Source: Albidovulum sp.
GTDB taxonomy: Bacteria; Pseudomonadota; Alphaproteobacteria; Rhodobacterales; Rhodobacteraceae
Direction of reading: 5' to 3'
NCBI GenBank assembly: GCA_020637635.1
Contig: JACKKB010000003.1
Coordinates: 62,001 to 126,000, forward strand
Length of the DNA: 64,000 nucleotides
Under the pieces are notes generated by a model, which worked only from the letters and a program-made list of their open reading frames with translations, did not search any database and was not told the origin of the DNA. The translations under genes and the position numbers were made by a program. Positions 27,007 through 35,512 of the stretch are shown piece after piece (within the stretch, counting starts at the first letter, position 1; every line of letters starts with the position of its first letter).

Positions 27007-27831
27007 ATTATCCGATCCATCCTCATCACCGGCTGCTCGTCCGGTATCGGCTACGACGCCGCACTCGGTCTGCGCGAGTCCGGCTGGCGTGTCTTCGCAA
27101 CCTGCCGACAGGAGGAAGACTGCGCGCGCCTGCGCAGCGCGGGGCTTGAAAGCTTCCGGCTCGACTACGCCGATACCGACAGCATCGGCGCGGCGCTTGA
27201 CGAGGCCCTCTCGCGCACCGGCGGCACGCTCGGCGCGGTCTTCAACAATGGCGCCTTCGCCTGCCCCGGCGCCGTCGAGGATCTGCCGACCGATGCGCTG
27301 CGCGCGATCTTCGAGACCAACCTCTTCGGCTATCACGATCTCACCCGCCGGGCGATCCCGGTGATGCGTGCGCAGGGCTTTGGACGCATCGTCAACTGCT
27401 CCTCGGTTCTCGGCCTCGTGCCCATGCGCTGGCGCGGCGCCTATGTCGCGACCAAGTTCGCGATGGAGGGGCTGACCGACGTGCTGCGCCTGGAAATGGC
27501 CGACACGCCGGTGCGCGTGGTGCTGATCGAGCCGGGCCCGGTCACCTCGAAGATCCGCGCGAACTCGATCCCGCATTTCGAACGCTGGATCGACTGGAAG
27601 GCCTCGGCGCGGGCCGAAGAGTATCGCGGCCTCCTGCACAGGCTCTATGATGCCAAGGGGCCCGACCGCTTCGAACTGCCGGCCTCGGCGGTCACGGCCA
27701 AACTCCTGCGTGCCCTCGAAAGCGCCAACCCCGCGCCGCGCTATTTCGTGACCACGCCCACCTATCTGATGAACGCGGCCCGCCGGCTCCTGCCCGGGCG
27801 CGCACTCGACCGGCTGCTGCGGATGGGCTGA
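27007..27831 (+). CDS. Short-chain dehydrogenase/reductase with apparent ATT start
   Basis: This 274-residue SDR has the NAD(P) motif in SILITGCSSGIGYDAA, NNGAFACPG, NCSSVLGLVP (catalytic Ser) and YVATK (Tyr and Lys), then IEPGPVTS. The cofactor motif begins eight residues after ATT 27007, and between the upstream gene's TAG (26956) and that point the frame has no ATG, GTG or TTG. A ribosome-binding sequence AGGGGG lies just before the ATT. Initiation at ATT, as known for infC in E. coli, is therefore inferred. The next in-frame GTG at 27361 would remove the whole cofactor site. The substrate is unknown. Confidence 0.82.
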   Translation: MIRSILITGCSSGIGYDAALGLRESGWRVFATCRQEEDCARLRSAGLESFRLDYADTDSIGAALDEALSRTGGTLGAVFNNGAFACPGAVEDLPTDALRAIFETNLFGYHDLTRRAIPVMRAQGFGRIVNCSSVLGLVPMRWRGAYVATKFAMEGLTDVLRLEMADTPVRVVLIEPGPVTSKIRANSIPHFERWIDWKASARAEEYRGLLHRLYDAKGPDRFELPASAVTAKLLRALESANPAPRYFVTTPTYLMNAARRLLPGRALDRLLRMG

Positions 27832-27905
27832 GGCGACAGGTCCCGACACGATGGCTGGCACGCGCGCCCGCACCGCGCTACAACCGCTCCAACCAAGGAG
27901 CCGCC

Positions 27906-28115
27906 ATGAACCGGGACCCGCTGTTCTACATCGTGATGCTCGCCTGCTTCGCCGTCGTGGTGATCCTGATGATCGGCATCGGCGGCTTTGCCAAGGGTGG
28001 CGAGTTCAACCGCAAGCATGCAAACCGGATCATGCGTTACCGGATCATCGCCCAGGCGATCGCGGTGGCGCTTATCCTGCTCTTCGTGCTCCTGCGCAGC
28101 CGTGGAGGTGCATGA
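27906..28115 (+). CDS. HIG1-type twin-transmembrane protein
   Basis: This 69-residue protein has two transmembrane helices (about 6-27 and 47-65) joined by a conserved hydrophilic loop, GGEFNRKHANRIMRYRIIAQ. The pattern belongs to the bacterial HIG1-like proteins that in Alphaproteobacteria neighbour cobalamin adenosyltransferase. It may act at the inner membrane; a respiratory role is known only for mitochondrial relatives. AAGGAGCCGCC precedes the start, and the stop overlaps the next ATG (TGATG). Confidence 0.82.
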   Translation: MNRDPLFYIVMLACFAVVVILMIGIGGFAKGGEFNRKHANRIMRYRIIAQAIAVALILLFVLLRSRGGA

Positions 28116-28687
28116 TGGTCGTCCTGAACCGCATCTACACCCGCACCGGCGACAAGGGCGAAACCGCGCTTGGCGACGGCAGCCGGGTGGCCAAGGATGC
28201 CGCCCGCGTCGCCGCCTACGGGACTGTCGATGAAACCAACGCTGTCATCGGCCTCGCCCGACTGCACGCCACCGGCGAACTGGATGCGGCACTGGCCCGG
28301 ATCCAGAATGACCTCTTCGATCTCGGCGCCGATCTCTGCCGCCCCGATGCCGGCCGCGATGCCGAGGCCGGCCACCCGGTCTTGCGCATCATCGCCTCCC
28401 AGGTCGACCGCCTGGAGGCGGAGATCGATGCGATGAATGCGCGCCTTGCGCCACTGCGCAGCTTCGTGCTGCCCGGCGGCACTCCGCTCGCCGCGCATCT
28501 CCACCACGCCCGCACCGTCGCGCGCCGTGCGGAACGGCTCGCGGTCACGCTCGCCGCGCGTGAAGAGGTGACCGCCGATGCGATCCGCTATCTCAACCGG
28601 CTGAGCGACTGGGCCTTCGTTGCGGCACGCATCGCCAACGATGAGGGCCGCGGCGACGTGCTCTGGGTGCCGGGGGCGAACCGCTGA
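28115..28687 (+). CDS. Cob(I)yrinic acid a,c-diamide adenosyltransferase (PduO type)
   Basis: This 190-residue protein matches PduO-type ATP:corrinoid adenosyltransferase, which makes coenzyme B12. The signature is IYTRTGDKGETALGDGSRV, then YGTVDETNAVIG, SFVLPGGTPLAAHLH, CobA-type Arg in ARTVARRAER, and YLNRLSDWAFVAAR. The overlap TGATG with the HIG1 gene implies translational coupling. B12 is relevant here because the ethylmalonyl-CoA pathway (mcd is in this window) requires B12-dependent mutases. Confidence 0.92.
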   Translation: MVVLNRIYTRTGDKGETALGDGSRVAKDAARVAAYGTVDETNAVIGLARLHATGELDAALARIQNDLFDLGADLCRPDAGRDAEAGHPVLRIIASQVDRLEAEIDAMNARLAPLRSFVLPGGTPLAAHLHHARTVARRAERLAVTLAAREEVTADAIRYLNRLSDWAFVAARIANDEGRGDVLWVPGANR

Positions 28688-28829
28688 CAGGCGCTAACAT
28701 CCCATGACGTGCCGTCGCCGCGACAGGCCGCGTCGATTTTGCTCTGTTTTCATCGCCTCAGAACCGCTAACAGGACAGGCGAAAGCGTGACACGCCGCCC
28801 CGGGCGGCCATAACAGGGGAGACCTCCGC

Positions 28830-29591
28830 ATGAAGATCCTCGTGCCTGTGAAGCGGGTGATTGACTACAACGTCAAGGTTCGCGTGAAGGCGGACGGGAG
28901 CGGGGTTGACCTCGCCAACGTGAAGATGTCGATGAACCCCTTTGACGAGATTGCGGTGGAAGAGGCGATCCGGCTCAAGGAAGCGGGCAAGGCCGAAGAG
29001 ATCGTGGTCGTGTCGATCGGCGTGAAGCAGGCGCAGGAGACGCTGCGGACGGCACTGGCGATGGGCGCGGATCGCGCCATCCTGATCGAAGCGGCGTCGG
29101 ACGTGCATACCGATATCGAGCCGTTGGCCGTCGCGAAGCTTCTGAAGGCCGTGGTCGACGCCGAACAGCCCGGGCTCGTGCTGTGCGGCAAGCAGGCGAT
29201 CGACAACGACATGAACGCGACGGGGCAGATGCTGGCGGCGCTGCTCGGCTGGAGCCAGGCGACATTCATCTCCGAACTTGCGATCGATGGCGACAGCGCC
29301 ACGGTCACGCGCGAGGTCGACGGCGGCTTGCAGACGATCAAGGTTAAGATGCCGGCCATCGTGACGGTCGACCTGCGGCTGAACGAGCCGCGCTATGCCT
29401 CGCTGCCGAACATCATGAAGGCCAAGAAAAAGCCGCTGGAGGAAAAGACCGCCGCCGATTACGGCGTCGATGTCACGCCGCGGCTGACGATCGTGAAGAC
29501 CGCCGAGCCCCAGGGCCGCAAGGCGGGCATCAAGGTCGGCTCGGTCGATGAGCTGATCGCGAAACTGAAAGACGAAGCGGGGGTGATCTGA
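28830..29591 (+). CDS. etfB: Electron transfer flavoprotein beta subunit
   Basis: This 253-residue subunit of ETF carries electrons from acyl-CoA dehydrogenases to ETF:ubiquinone oxidoreductase. It has MKILVPVKRVIDYNVKVRV, NPFDEIAVEEAIRLKE, QAIDNDMNATGQMLA and VTVDLRLNEPRYASLPNIMKA, the ETF-beta signature region. AGGGGAGACC precedes the ATG. The stop overlaps the start of etfA (TGATG). Confidence 0.97.
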   Translation: MKILVPVKRVIDYNVKVRVKADGSGVDLANVKMSMNPFDEIAVEEAIRLKEAGKAEEIVVVSIGVKQAQETLRTALAMGADRAILIEAASDVHTDIEPLAVAKLLKAVVDAEQPGLVLCGKQAIDNDMNATGQMLAALLGWSQATFISELAIDGDSATVTREVDGGLQTIKVKMPAIVTVDLRLNEPRYASLPNIMKAKKKPLEEKTAADYGVDVTPRLTIVKTAEPQGRKAGIKVGSVDELIAKLKDEAGVI

Positions 29592-30517
29592 TGGCTGTTC
29601 TTCTTCTTGGTGAAGTGACCGACGGCCAGCTTTCGGTCGATGCGACGGCAAAGGCGCTGACGGCGGCGAAGAAGCTGGGCGAGGTGACGGTGCTCTGCGC
29701 CGGGGCCCGCGCTGCCGATGCGGGCGCCGAGGCCGCGAAACTCGACGGCGTGAAGAAGGTTCTGGTCGCCGAGGATGCCTCGCTCGGCCATCGCCTGGCC
29801 GAGCCGACGGCGGCGCTGATCGTCTCGCTCGCGGGCGGTTACAGCCACATCGTCGCGCCGGCGACGACGGATGCCAAGAACGTGCTGCCGCGCGTGGCCG
29901 CCCTTCTCGACGTGATGGTGATCTCGGACGTCTCGGGCGTCGTCGACGGCGACACGTTCGAGCGCCCGATCTATGCCGGCAACGCGATCCAGACGGTAAA
30001 GTCGGGCGACAAGGTCAAGGTCGTTTCGATCCGCACGTCGACGTTCGACCCGGCGGCGTCCGGCGGCTCGGCCCCGGTCGAGACCGTCCCGGCGGCGACG
30101 AACCCCGGACTTTCGAGCTGGGTCGAGGACAAGGTCGCGGCCTCGGACCGGCCGGAACTGACCTCGGCCAAGATCGTCGTGTCGGGCGGCCGTGGCGTCG
30201 GTTCGGAGGAGAACTTCGCGCTGATCGAGAAGCTCGCCGACAAGCTCGGCGCCGCCGTCGGCGCCTCGCGCGCGGCGGTGGACTCGGGCTATGCGCCGAA
30301 CGACTGGCAGGTTGGTCAGACCGGCAAGGTCGTGGCGCCGGATCTTTATGTCGCGGTCGGAATCTCGGGTGCGATCCAGCACCTTGCCGGCATGAAGGAC
30401 AGCAAGGTCATCGTCGCCATCAACAAGGACGAAGAGGCACCGATCTTCCAGGTCGCCGACTACGGCCTCGTCGGCGACCTCTTTACCGTGGTGCCGGAAC
30501 TGACCGCGAAGCTCTGA
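29591..30517 (+). CDS. etfA: Electron transfer flavoprotein alpha subunit
   Basis: This 308-residue protein holds the ETF FAD. The C-terminal FAD-binding domain has IVVSGGRGVGSEENFALIE, VDSGYAPNDWQVGQTGKVV and the alpha-subunit signature LYVAVGISGAIQHLAGMKDSKVIVAINKDEEAPIF. ETF serves acyl-CoA dehydrogenases, including the Mcd in this window. It is translationally coupled to etfB. Confidence 0.97.
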   Translation: MAVLLLGEVTDGQLSVDATAKALTAAKKLGEVTVLCAGARAADAGAEAAKLDGVKKVLVAEDASLGHRLAEPTAALIVSLAGGYSHIVAPATTDAKNVLPRVAALLDVMVISDVSGVVDGDTFERPIYAGNAIQTVKSGDKVKVVSIRTSTFDPAASGGSAPVETVPAATNPGLSSWVEDKVAASDRPELTSAKIVVSGGRGVGSEENFALIEKLADKLGAAVGASRAAVDSGYAPNDWQVGQTGKVVAPDLYVAVGISGAIQHLAGMKDSKVIVAINKDEEAPIFQVADYGLVGDLFTVVPELTAKL

Positions 30518-30598
30518 GCGAGCGCCCGCGGGGCGCGACGCCAGGCGCCAAGGGGACGCCCCGGGGCAGCGGCCCCGCTTGCAGACTTCGACCGAAGG

Positions 30599-30622
30599 AA
30601 GGCCCGCCGCCAGGCGGGCCTT
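30599..30622 (+). terminator. Candidate terminator after etfA
   Basis: AAGGCCCGCC (30599-30608) pairs perfectly with GGCGGGCCTT (30613-30622) around GCCA. The T tract is only two bases, so it may be weak. It lies 80 bases after the etfA stop, before the tandem repeat. Confidence 0.55.
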
Positions 30623-30634
30623 GCAACGCCGGCC

Positions 30635-30744
30635 CCGCCACTTCAGGCCCGTCACTTCAGGCCCGTCACTTCAGACCCGCCACTTCAGGCCCGTCACTTC
30701 GGCCTGCCGCATCGGCCCCGCCGCTTCGGCCGCGTCACGTCAGC
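30635..30744. repeat. 14-bp tandem repeat (about eight units)
   Basis: Eight successive units of a 14-bp motif, consensus CCGTCACTTCAGGC, lie between the two convergent genes. The first four are near identical (30635-30690, with C/T and A/G changes), and the last four are diverged with two 13-base units. The last unit contains the stop codon of the DUF6473 gene. It is likely a slippage-generated array; no function is known. Confidence 0.85.
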
Positions 30745-31550
30745 CGGTCCAGCGCCGCGGCAAGCGCTTCGGCGACCGTTTCATGCGCGCGCGGTCCCAT
30801 CATCCGCTCGGCGATCGGCGCCTCGAGCGGCGCGTATGACATGCCGGTGGTGTGCTCCGCCCCGTCTTCCGCGCTCGGGGCGACAGTCACCACTTCGGCG
30901 ACAAGCGGACGAACCTCGGCGATCATCGCATCGGAGACGAAGAGCGGTTCGGGCCCGAGACCGTCGCCGTCGATTTCGGGGCGCACGACCTGCAGAAGCA
31001 CCGTTCGCCGGCCGGTGCGCTGCAGAAGCAACCGCATCCGCGCCACCCAGGCCTCCCGCAGCTCGTCCTCGACCATGCGATACTTCTCGGGCGACCGCGC
31101 CCGGATCGCCGACAACATGTGGCGCGTGAAGTGGAACTCGGTGAAGTCCACATCGCGGAAGATCGTCTTCATGAGAGCGGATGCGCGCAGGAAACGGTCG
31201 TTGCGGCGCGGATGCACCGCATAGAACCGGTTGGTCAGGTTCTGCGCACCCATCGCCTGCACCACCACGGTCCCGGCATGCGCGCAGGCATCGAGCACCG
31301 CCGCTTCGTTCAGGAAAACGTCGGGCCCGGCGTTCATATAGCCAAAATTGACGATCTTGCGCCCCAGCGCCGCTTCAACGAGCGCCGGGAACGGCCGATC
31401 CACGAAGCGCCCGTAGGTCTCCGAACCGCCGATCACGGCGACATAGTCGCCCTCGAGCGTGCGGCGCGGACCGCGGAACAGAAGTTTCGACTGACCGTAG
31501 CGGCACGGTGCGTAATCGAGCGCGCCTGCGCCCGGATGTTCATAAGCCAT
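30735..31550 (-). CDS. DUF6473 family protein
   Basis: This 271-residue protein starts MAYEHPGAGALDYAPCRYG and contains AVIGGSETYGRFVDRPFPAL, YMNAGPDVFLNEAAVLDAC and an N-terminal-domain pattern found in a family, DUF6473, seen mostly in Rhodobacterales. The G-x-S/T-E-T-Y and N-A-G-P-D segments recall SGNH-like or sulfotransferase-associated proteins, but no activity is shown. It converges with etfA and is divergent from the hydroxybutyryl-CoA dehydrogenase gene. Confidence 0.75.
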   Translation of the reverse strand: MAYEHPGAGALDYAPCRYGQSKLLFRGPRRTLEGDYVAVIGGSETYGRFVDRPFPALVEAALGRKIVNFGYMNAGPDVFLNEAAVLDACAHAGTVVVQAMGAQNLTNRFYAVHPRRNDRFLRASALMKTIFRDVDFTEFHFTRHMLSAIRARSPEKYRMVEDELREAWVARMRLLLQRTGRRTVLLQVVRPEIDGDGLGPEPLFVSDAMIAEVRPLVAEVVTVAPSAEDGAEHTTGMSYAPLEAPIAERMMGPRAHETVAEALAAALDRLT

Positions 31551-31700
31551 GGGATCCCACCTTCGTTTCGACTCACCCGCGCTCAACTTGCGCCGCAAGG
31601 CTTACGAAACCGCTAACCCTGTCGCGGAGGTGCCATACTCCCTTGCGTGGACGCCCGCGCGAAGCCTATGGTTCCGAGCGATTATTCGGAGGGTTCGGGC

Positions 31701-32576
31701 ATGGAAATCAGATCGGTCGGCGTGGTCGGTGCGGGCCAGATGGGCAACGGGATCGCCCATGTCTTCGCGCTCGCCGGCTTCGAGGTTCTCATGACCGACA
31801 TCTCTCAGGAGGCACTCGACAACGCGGTGGCGCTGATCGAGAAGAACATCGACCGCCAGGTGAGCCGCGGCAAGGTCAGCGCCGAGGACAAGGCCGCCGC
31901 GATGGCCCGCATCTCGACCACCCTGAAGCTTGCCGATCTCGGCAAGACCGATCTGGTGATCGAGGCCGCGACCGAACGCGAGACCGTGAAGCAGGCGATC
32001 TTCGAGGACCTCCTGCCACATCTCAAGCCGACGACGATCCTGACCTCGAACACTTCCTCGATCTCGATCACGCGGCTTGCCAGCCGGACCGACCGGCCCG
32101 AGAAGTTCATGGGCTTCCATTTCATGAACCCCGTGCCCGTGATGCAACTCGTCGAGCTGATCCGCGGCATCGCGACCGATGAGCCGACCTATCGCACCAT
32201 GCTCGGGGTCGTCGAAAGGCTCGGCAAGACCGCCGCCAGCGCCGAGGACTTCCCCGCCTTCATCGTCAACCGCATCCTGATGCCGATGATCAACGAGGCG
32301 GTCTACACGCTCTACGAAGGCGTGGGCAGCGTGAAGTCGATCGATGAATCGCTGAAGCTTGGCGCCAACCATCCGATGGGGCCGCTCGAACTTGCCGATT
32401 TCATCGGTCTCGACACCTGTCTCGCGATCATGAACGTGCTGCACGACGGACTTGCGGACACCAAGTATCGCCCCTGCCCGCTCCTGACCAAATATGTCGA
32501 GGCCGGCTGGCTCGGCCGCAAGACCCGGCGCGGCTTCTACGACTATCGCGGCGACGTGCCGGTCCCGACCCGCTAG
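31701..32576 (+). CDS. 3-hydroxybutyryl-CoA dehydrogenase
   Basis: This 291-residue enzyme oxidises 3-hydroxybutyryl-CoA to acetoacetyl-CoA, or the reverse. The NAD site is VGVVGAGQMGNGIAHVFALAG (5-25), the active-site His is in MGFHFMNPVPVMQLVE, and the C-terminal domain has PAFIVNRILMPMINEA and HPMGPLELADFIGLDT. GGAGGGTTCGGGC precedes ATG 31701. Its closeness to etfBA is usual in Rhodobacterales. It converges with the acyltransferase gene with a 4-base gap. Confidence 0.94.
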   Translation: MEIRSVGVVGAGQMGNGIAHVFALAGFEVLMTDISQEALDNAVALIEKNIDRQVSRGKVSAEDKAAAMARISTTLKLADLGKTDLVIEAATERETVKQAIFEDLLPHLKPTTILTSNTSSISITRLASRTDRPEKFMGFHFMNPVPVMQLVELIRGIATDEPTYRTMLGVVERLGKTAASAEDFPAFIVNRILMPMINEAVYTLYEGVGSVKSIDESLKLGANHPMGPLELADFIGLDTCLAIMNVLHDGLADTKYRPCPLLTKYVEAGWLGRKTRRGFYDYRGDVPVPTR

Positions 32577-32580
32577 ACTG

Positions 32581-33438
32581 CTACCGCCCGAGTGCCAGCG
32601 TCGTCTCGCGCAGCCAGGCCAGGAGGCCCCGCGGATCGGCGCCCCGCCCCTTGAGCGCCTCGGGCGGGATGGGCGTGCCGATGACGGGCGCCTGCGGCTT
32701 GTTCAGCGCCCGGTAGATCTCGTGCAGCAACAGCCCCTGCCGGAACGTGGCGGAGATCTTGTCGGCCATGTGGTAGAGCCGCGTGTTGCGGCCCGGAAAG
32801 AAGATCGGCAGCACGCTCGCGCCCGAGCGGAGCACCATCTTGGCGGTGAAAGGGTTCCACTCGGGCTCGATCACCGGGCCGAACATGGTCTTCGAGGTTG
32901 CCACCCTGCCAGCCGGGAACAGGATCACGACCCCGCCCGCCTGCAGGTGCCGCATGCAGATGTCGCGCATCTCGAGACCAAGCTGGCGCGCATTCTCCTC
33001 GTGCGGGAAAGGCACCGGGACCATGAATTCCTCGATCTCGGGGATCCCGGTCAGAAGCGAGCGAGTGAGGATGCGATAGTCGGTCCGCACGCGGCCGATG
33101 AGTTCGCCCATCACCAGACCGTCGACGAGACCGTGGGGATGGTTCGCGACCACGACCACCGGCCCCTCCTTCGGGATCCGCGCGATCTGATCGGCCGGCG
33201 TGGTGATGTCGATGCCCATCGTCTTCACCGCCTTGGTGAAGAAAGGATGCCCCGTGGGCACGCCGGTCCGCTCGAACTTGCGGATGAGCCGCAGCAGCGT
33301 CAGCTTGCCGGTGAGCCACTCGATGGTGCGGATCGTCCCTGCCTTCACCGGGTTCCGGAACGTCCCCGCATAGGACAGCCGCCGCATGCGATAGGGTCTT
33401 GCGGGCGTCGGCGACGGCGTTGGATCTGAAATCGGCAA
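32581..33438 (-). CDS. Lysophospholipid acyltransferase family protein
   Basis: This 285-residue protein has the PlsC-like acyltransferase pattern: VVVVANHPHGLVDG, which stands for the catalytic His/Asp block with an H-x5-D spacing as in hemolysin/OlsA-type members, and a second block GGVVILFPAGRVATS, then PIFFPGRNTRLYH. It likely acylates a lysophospholipid or ornithine-lipid precursor at the inner membrane. The partner OlsB is not in the window. Confidence 0.85.
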   Translation of the reverse strand: MPISDPTPSPTPARPYRMRRLSYAGTFRNPVKAGTIRTIEWLTGKLTLLRLIRKFERTGVPTGHPFFTKAVKTMGIDITTPADQIARIPKEGPVVVVANHPHGLVDGLVMGELIGRVRTDYRILTRSLLTGIPEIEEFMVPVPFPHEENARQLGLEMRDICMRHLQAGGVVILFPAGRVATSKTMFGPVIEPEWNPFTAKMVLRSGASVLPIFFPGRNTRLYHMADKISATFRQGLLLHEIYRALNKPQAPVIGTPIPPEALKGRGADPRGLLAWLRETTLALGR

Positions 33439-33470
33439 GATGTTTCGGCGGCTGCGGGGACTGAGGCTGG

Positions 33471-33749
33471 TCAGTAGTCCTCGCCGAACCGGTTGGCAAC
33501 AAGGGCCTCCAGCGCATCGGCAAGTTTCACCGCGTCGTTGCCCGAAGTCGCCACCTCGATCGAGGTCCCGCGCGAGGCGCCGAGCATCAGGAGACCCATG
33601 ATGGAATCGCCCGAGACATCCATCCCGTCCTTGCGCACCTCTGCGCGGGCGTCATGCGCCTCCACGACCTCGACGAACTTCGCCGAGGCACGGGCATGAA
33701 GACCCTTTTCGTTGACGATCCTGAAGGTCCGCAGCACCGGATCCGTCAT
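33471..33749 (-). CDS. ptsH: HPr phosphocarrier protein
   Basis: This 92-residue HPr has the PTS phosphorylation site His18 in NEKGLHARASAKF and the regulatory Ser49 in DVSGDSIMGLLML, the target of HPr kinase. In Alphaproteobacteria, HPr belongs to an incomplete PTS that acts in regulation rather than sugar transport. The gene start overlaps the end of the EIIA gene by four bases, and it is last in the chvI-chvG-hprK-rapZ-EIIA-ptsH series. Confidence 0.96.
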   Translation of the reverse strand: MTDPVLRTFRIVNEKGLHARASAKFVEVVEAHDARAEVRKDGMDVSGDSIMGLLMLGASRGTSIEVATSGNDAVKLADALEALVANRFGEDY

Positions 33750-34147
33750 GCGCCCCGCCCTCCCGTGCCGACATAGAGGTCGATATACCTGCGCCCGGCG
33801 TCAAGCGCCGCGGCCGTCGCCTGCTGCACGGTGAGATTGCGCGACTTGGCAAGCTTGATCAGCATCGGCAGGTTTGCACCGTAAAGGATCTGGCGGTCGC
33901 CCTTGGAACAGGCGCCCAGGCTGAGGTTCGAGGGCGAGCCGCCGAACATGTCGGTCACCACCACCACGCCGCCGCCGCTGTCGACCTCGTCGGCCGCGGC
34001 GCTGATTTCGGCCTGCTTGGCGGCGCGATCATGGTCTTCCTCGATCGCGACGGTGCGAATCCCGCGCTGCTTGCCGACGACATGTTCGACCGCGGCGAGA
34101 TATTCGCGCGCCAACCCACCATGTGCGACGATCACGATGCCGATCAC
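33746..34147 (-). CDS. PTS EIIA component, mannose family (regulatory)
   Basis: This 133-residue EIIA(Man) domain has its phosphorylatable His9 in MIGIVIVAHGGLA, followed by the VVTDMFGGSPSNLSLGAC segment. There are no EIIB/C/D genes, so it probably takes phosphate from HPr for a signalling purpose. It is sometimes named ptsM or manX. It overlaps ptsH and rapZ by four bases each. Confidence 0.93.
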   Translation of the reverse strand: MIGIVIVAHGGLAREYLAAVEHVVGKQRGIRTVAIEEDHDRAAKQAEISAAADEVDSGGGVVVVTDMFGGSPSNLSLGACSKGDRQILYGANLPMLIKLAKSRNLTVQQATAAALDAGRRYIDLYVGTGGRGA

Positions 34148-35067
34148 GCCCGGTCACCCTGCCAGTTGTCGGGCGCCCCTGCTGCCCGTCGTTCCAGTTC
34201 CCGGTGCCTCTTAGACACATGCCAACCGCTTTCCGCAAGCGCCTTGGCCATATTTTCCGCAACGGCAACAGAGCGGTGCTGACCGCCCGTGCAGCCGAAA
34301 CCGATTGCCAGGTGGCTCTTTCCCTCCTCGACATGCGCCGGCAGGAGCAGGAGCAGGAGGTCCAGAACCTTGGACATGAAGGGGGCAAAGCGCGCGTCTG
34401 CCGCGACGAAGGCCGCGACCTTCGGATCGCGCCCGTCGAGAGGACGCAGCGCCTCGTCCCAGTGCGGATTGGCGAGGAACCGGCAGTCGAACATCATGTC
34501 GATGCCGCGCGGCGTGCCCCTCTTGTAGGAAAAGGAATGCAGCGAGACCATCAGCCGACCGCCGCCGCCAGGCGCGAAGCTGCGCCCGATCTCGGCCTTC
34601 AGGTCATGCGGCGAAAGATCGGAGGTGTCGATCAGGAACTCGGCCCGCACGCGGATCGGCGCCAGGAGGTCGATCTCGCTCGCGACACCCTCGGCCGGTG
34701 TGGCGGCTGCGCTCAGGGGGTGGCGGCGCCGGGTCTCGCCATAGCGGCGGATGAGCTCTTCGGGGCGGCAGTCGAGATAGAGGATCTCGAGCGCCACCTC
34801 CGGCAGCCGCGTCAGCCTGTCGATAAGCTCGATGAGCGCCGTGGCCGAGAAATCGCGGTTGCGCACGTCGAGACCGAGCGCCACCGGCCGGCCGAGCGGC
34901 GGCCCGTCGAGGAGCCGCGGGATCAGGCTGAACGGCAGGTTGTCGATGACCTCGTAGCCCAGATCCTCGAAGGCGTGGATCGCGGTCGAGCGACCGGCGC
35001 CCGAAGGGCCGGTCACGAGAACAAGCCTCTGGCCCCCGTCCAATCCTCTGGTTGCAGCCTTGTTCAC
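34144..35067 (-). CDS. rapZ: RNase adapter / nucleotide-binding protein RapZ
   Basis: This 307-residue P-loop protein has LVLVTGPSGAGRSTAIHAFEDLGY and, in its C-terminal half, SFSYKRGTPRGIDMMFDCRFL and IGFGCTGGQHRSVAVAE. In E. coli it guides RNase E to GlmZ sRNA; in Alphaproteobacteria its job is less clear. I use GTG 35067 (VNKAATRGL) which follows GGTGGCG; the long open frame further upstream is the shadow of hprK. It begins ten bases after the hprK stop. Confidence 0.92.
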   Translation of the reverse strand: MNKAATRGLDGGQRLVLVTGPSGAGRSTAIHAFEDLGYEVIDNLPFSLIPRLLDGPPLGRPVALGLDVRNRDFSATALIELIDRLTRLPEVALEILYLDCRPEELIRRYGETRRRHPLSAAATPAEGVASEIDLLAPIRVRAEFLIDTSDLSPHDLKAEIGRSFAPGGGGRLMVSLHSFSYKRGTPRGIDMMFDCRFLANPHWDEALRPLDGRDPKVAAFVAADARFAPFMSKVLDLLLLLLPAHVEEGKSHLAIGFGCTGGQHRSVAVAENMAKALAESGWHVSKRHRELERRAAGAPDNWQGDRA

Positions 35068-35077
35068 AGCGCCACCG

Positions 35078-35512
35078 TCACGCCACACGCCCCCCCTTGA
35101 GATATTGCAGGACGGCGGCAGGAAAATGGCGGCTCTCGACACCGTGTAGACAGGGAAGGTCGACCCCGAGCACGTTGTGCAGGTGTTCATGGGGCAGCCG
35201 ATCGGGTTCGACCCGCGCCAGATCGACACAAAGGGCGAGCCGCGCCATGCGCGCCACATCCGCCGCGAGGATGCCAACCCCGCGCGCCTCGATCTTGCCG
35301 CGCAGGCTCTCGGGCGCCGTCGCCAGCACCACGCCGTCACGCGCCGCGAGCGCCGTGCGGTCGTCGCTGACGAGATCGCAGCCAAGCGCCATGAGTTCGA
35401 GCGCGAGCCCCGACTTGCCGCTGCCCGAAGGCCCCATGATGAGAAGACCGTGTCCGTTCCAGGCCACGCAGCTCGCGTGCATCACCATGCCGACGGCACG
35501 CGCGGCGCTCAC
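35078..35512 (-). CDS. hprK: HPr kinase/phosphorylase, short alphaproteobacterial form
   Basis: This 144-residue protein corresponds to the catalytic C-terminal domain of HprK only, with a Walker A GPSGSGKSGLALEL. It lacks the N-terminal domain of Gram-positive HprK, as usual in Alphaproteobacteria. It is expected to phosphorylate Ser49 of HPr. It overlaps chvG by four bases. Confidence 0.92.
   Translation of the reverse strand: MSAARAVGMVMHASCVAWNGHGLLIMGPSGSGKSGLALELMALGCDLVSDDRTALAARDGVVLATAPESLRGKIEARGVGILAADVARMARLALCVDLARVEPDRLPHEHLHNVLGVDLPCLHGVESRHFPAAVLQYLKGGRVA

Noticed and set aside
27838..28115. Cobalamin riboswitch upstream of the adenosyltransferase
   Set aside because: The gene is coupled to the HIG1 gene with no leader long enough, and no B12-box-like sequence is visible.
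32573..33523. Alternative minus-strand frame over the acyltransferase
   Set aside because: It overlaps the better supported acyltransferase in another frame and lacks its motifs.
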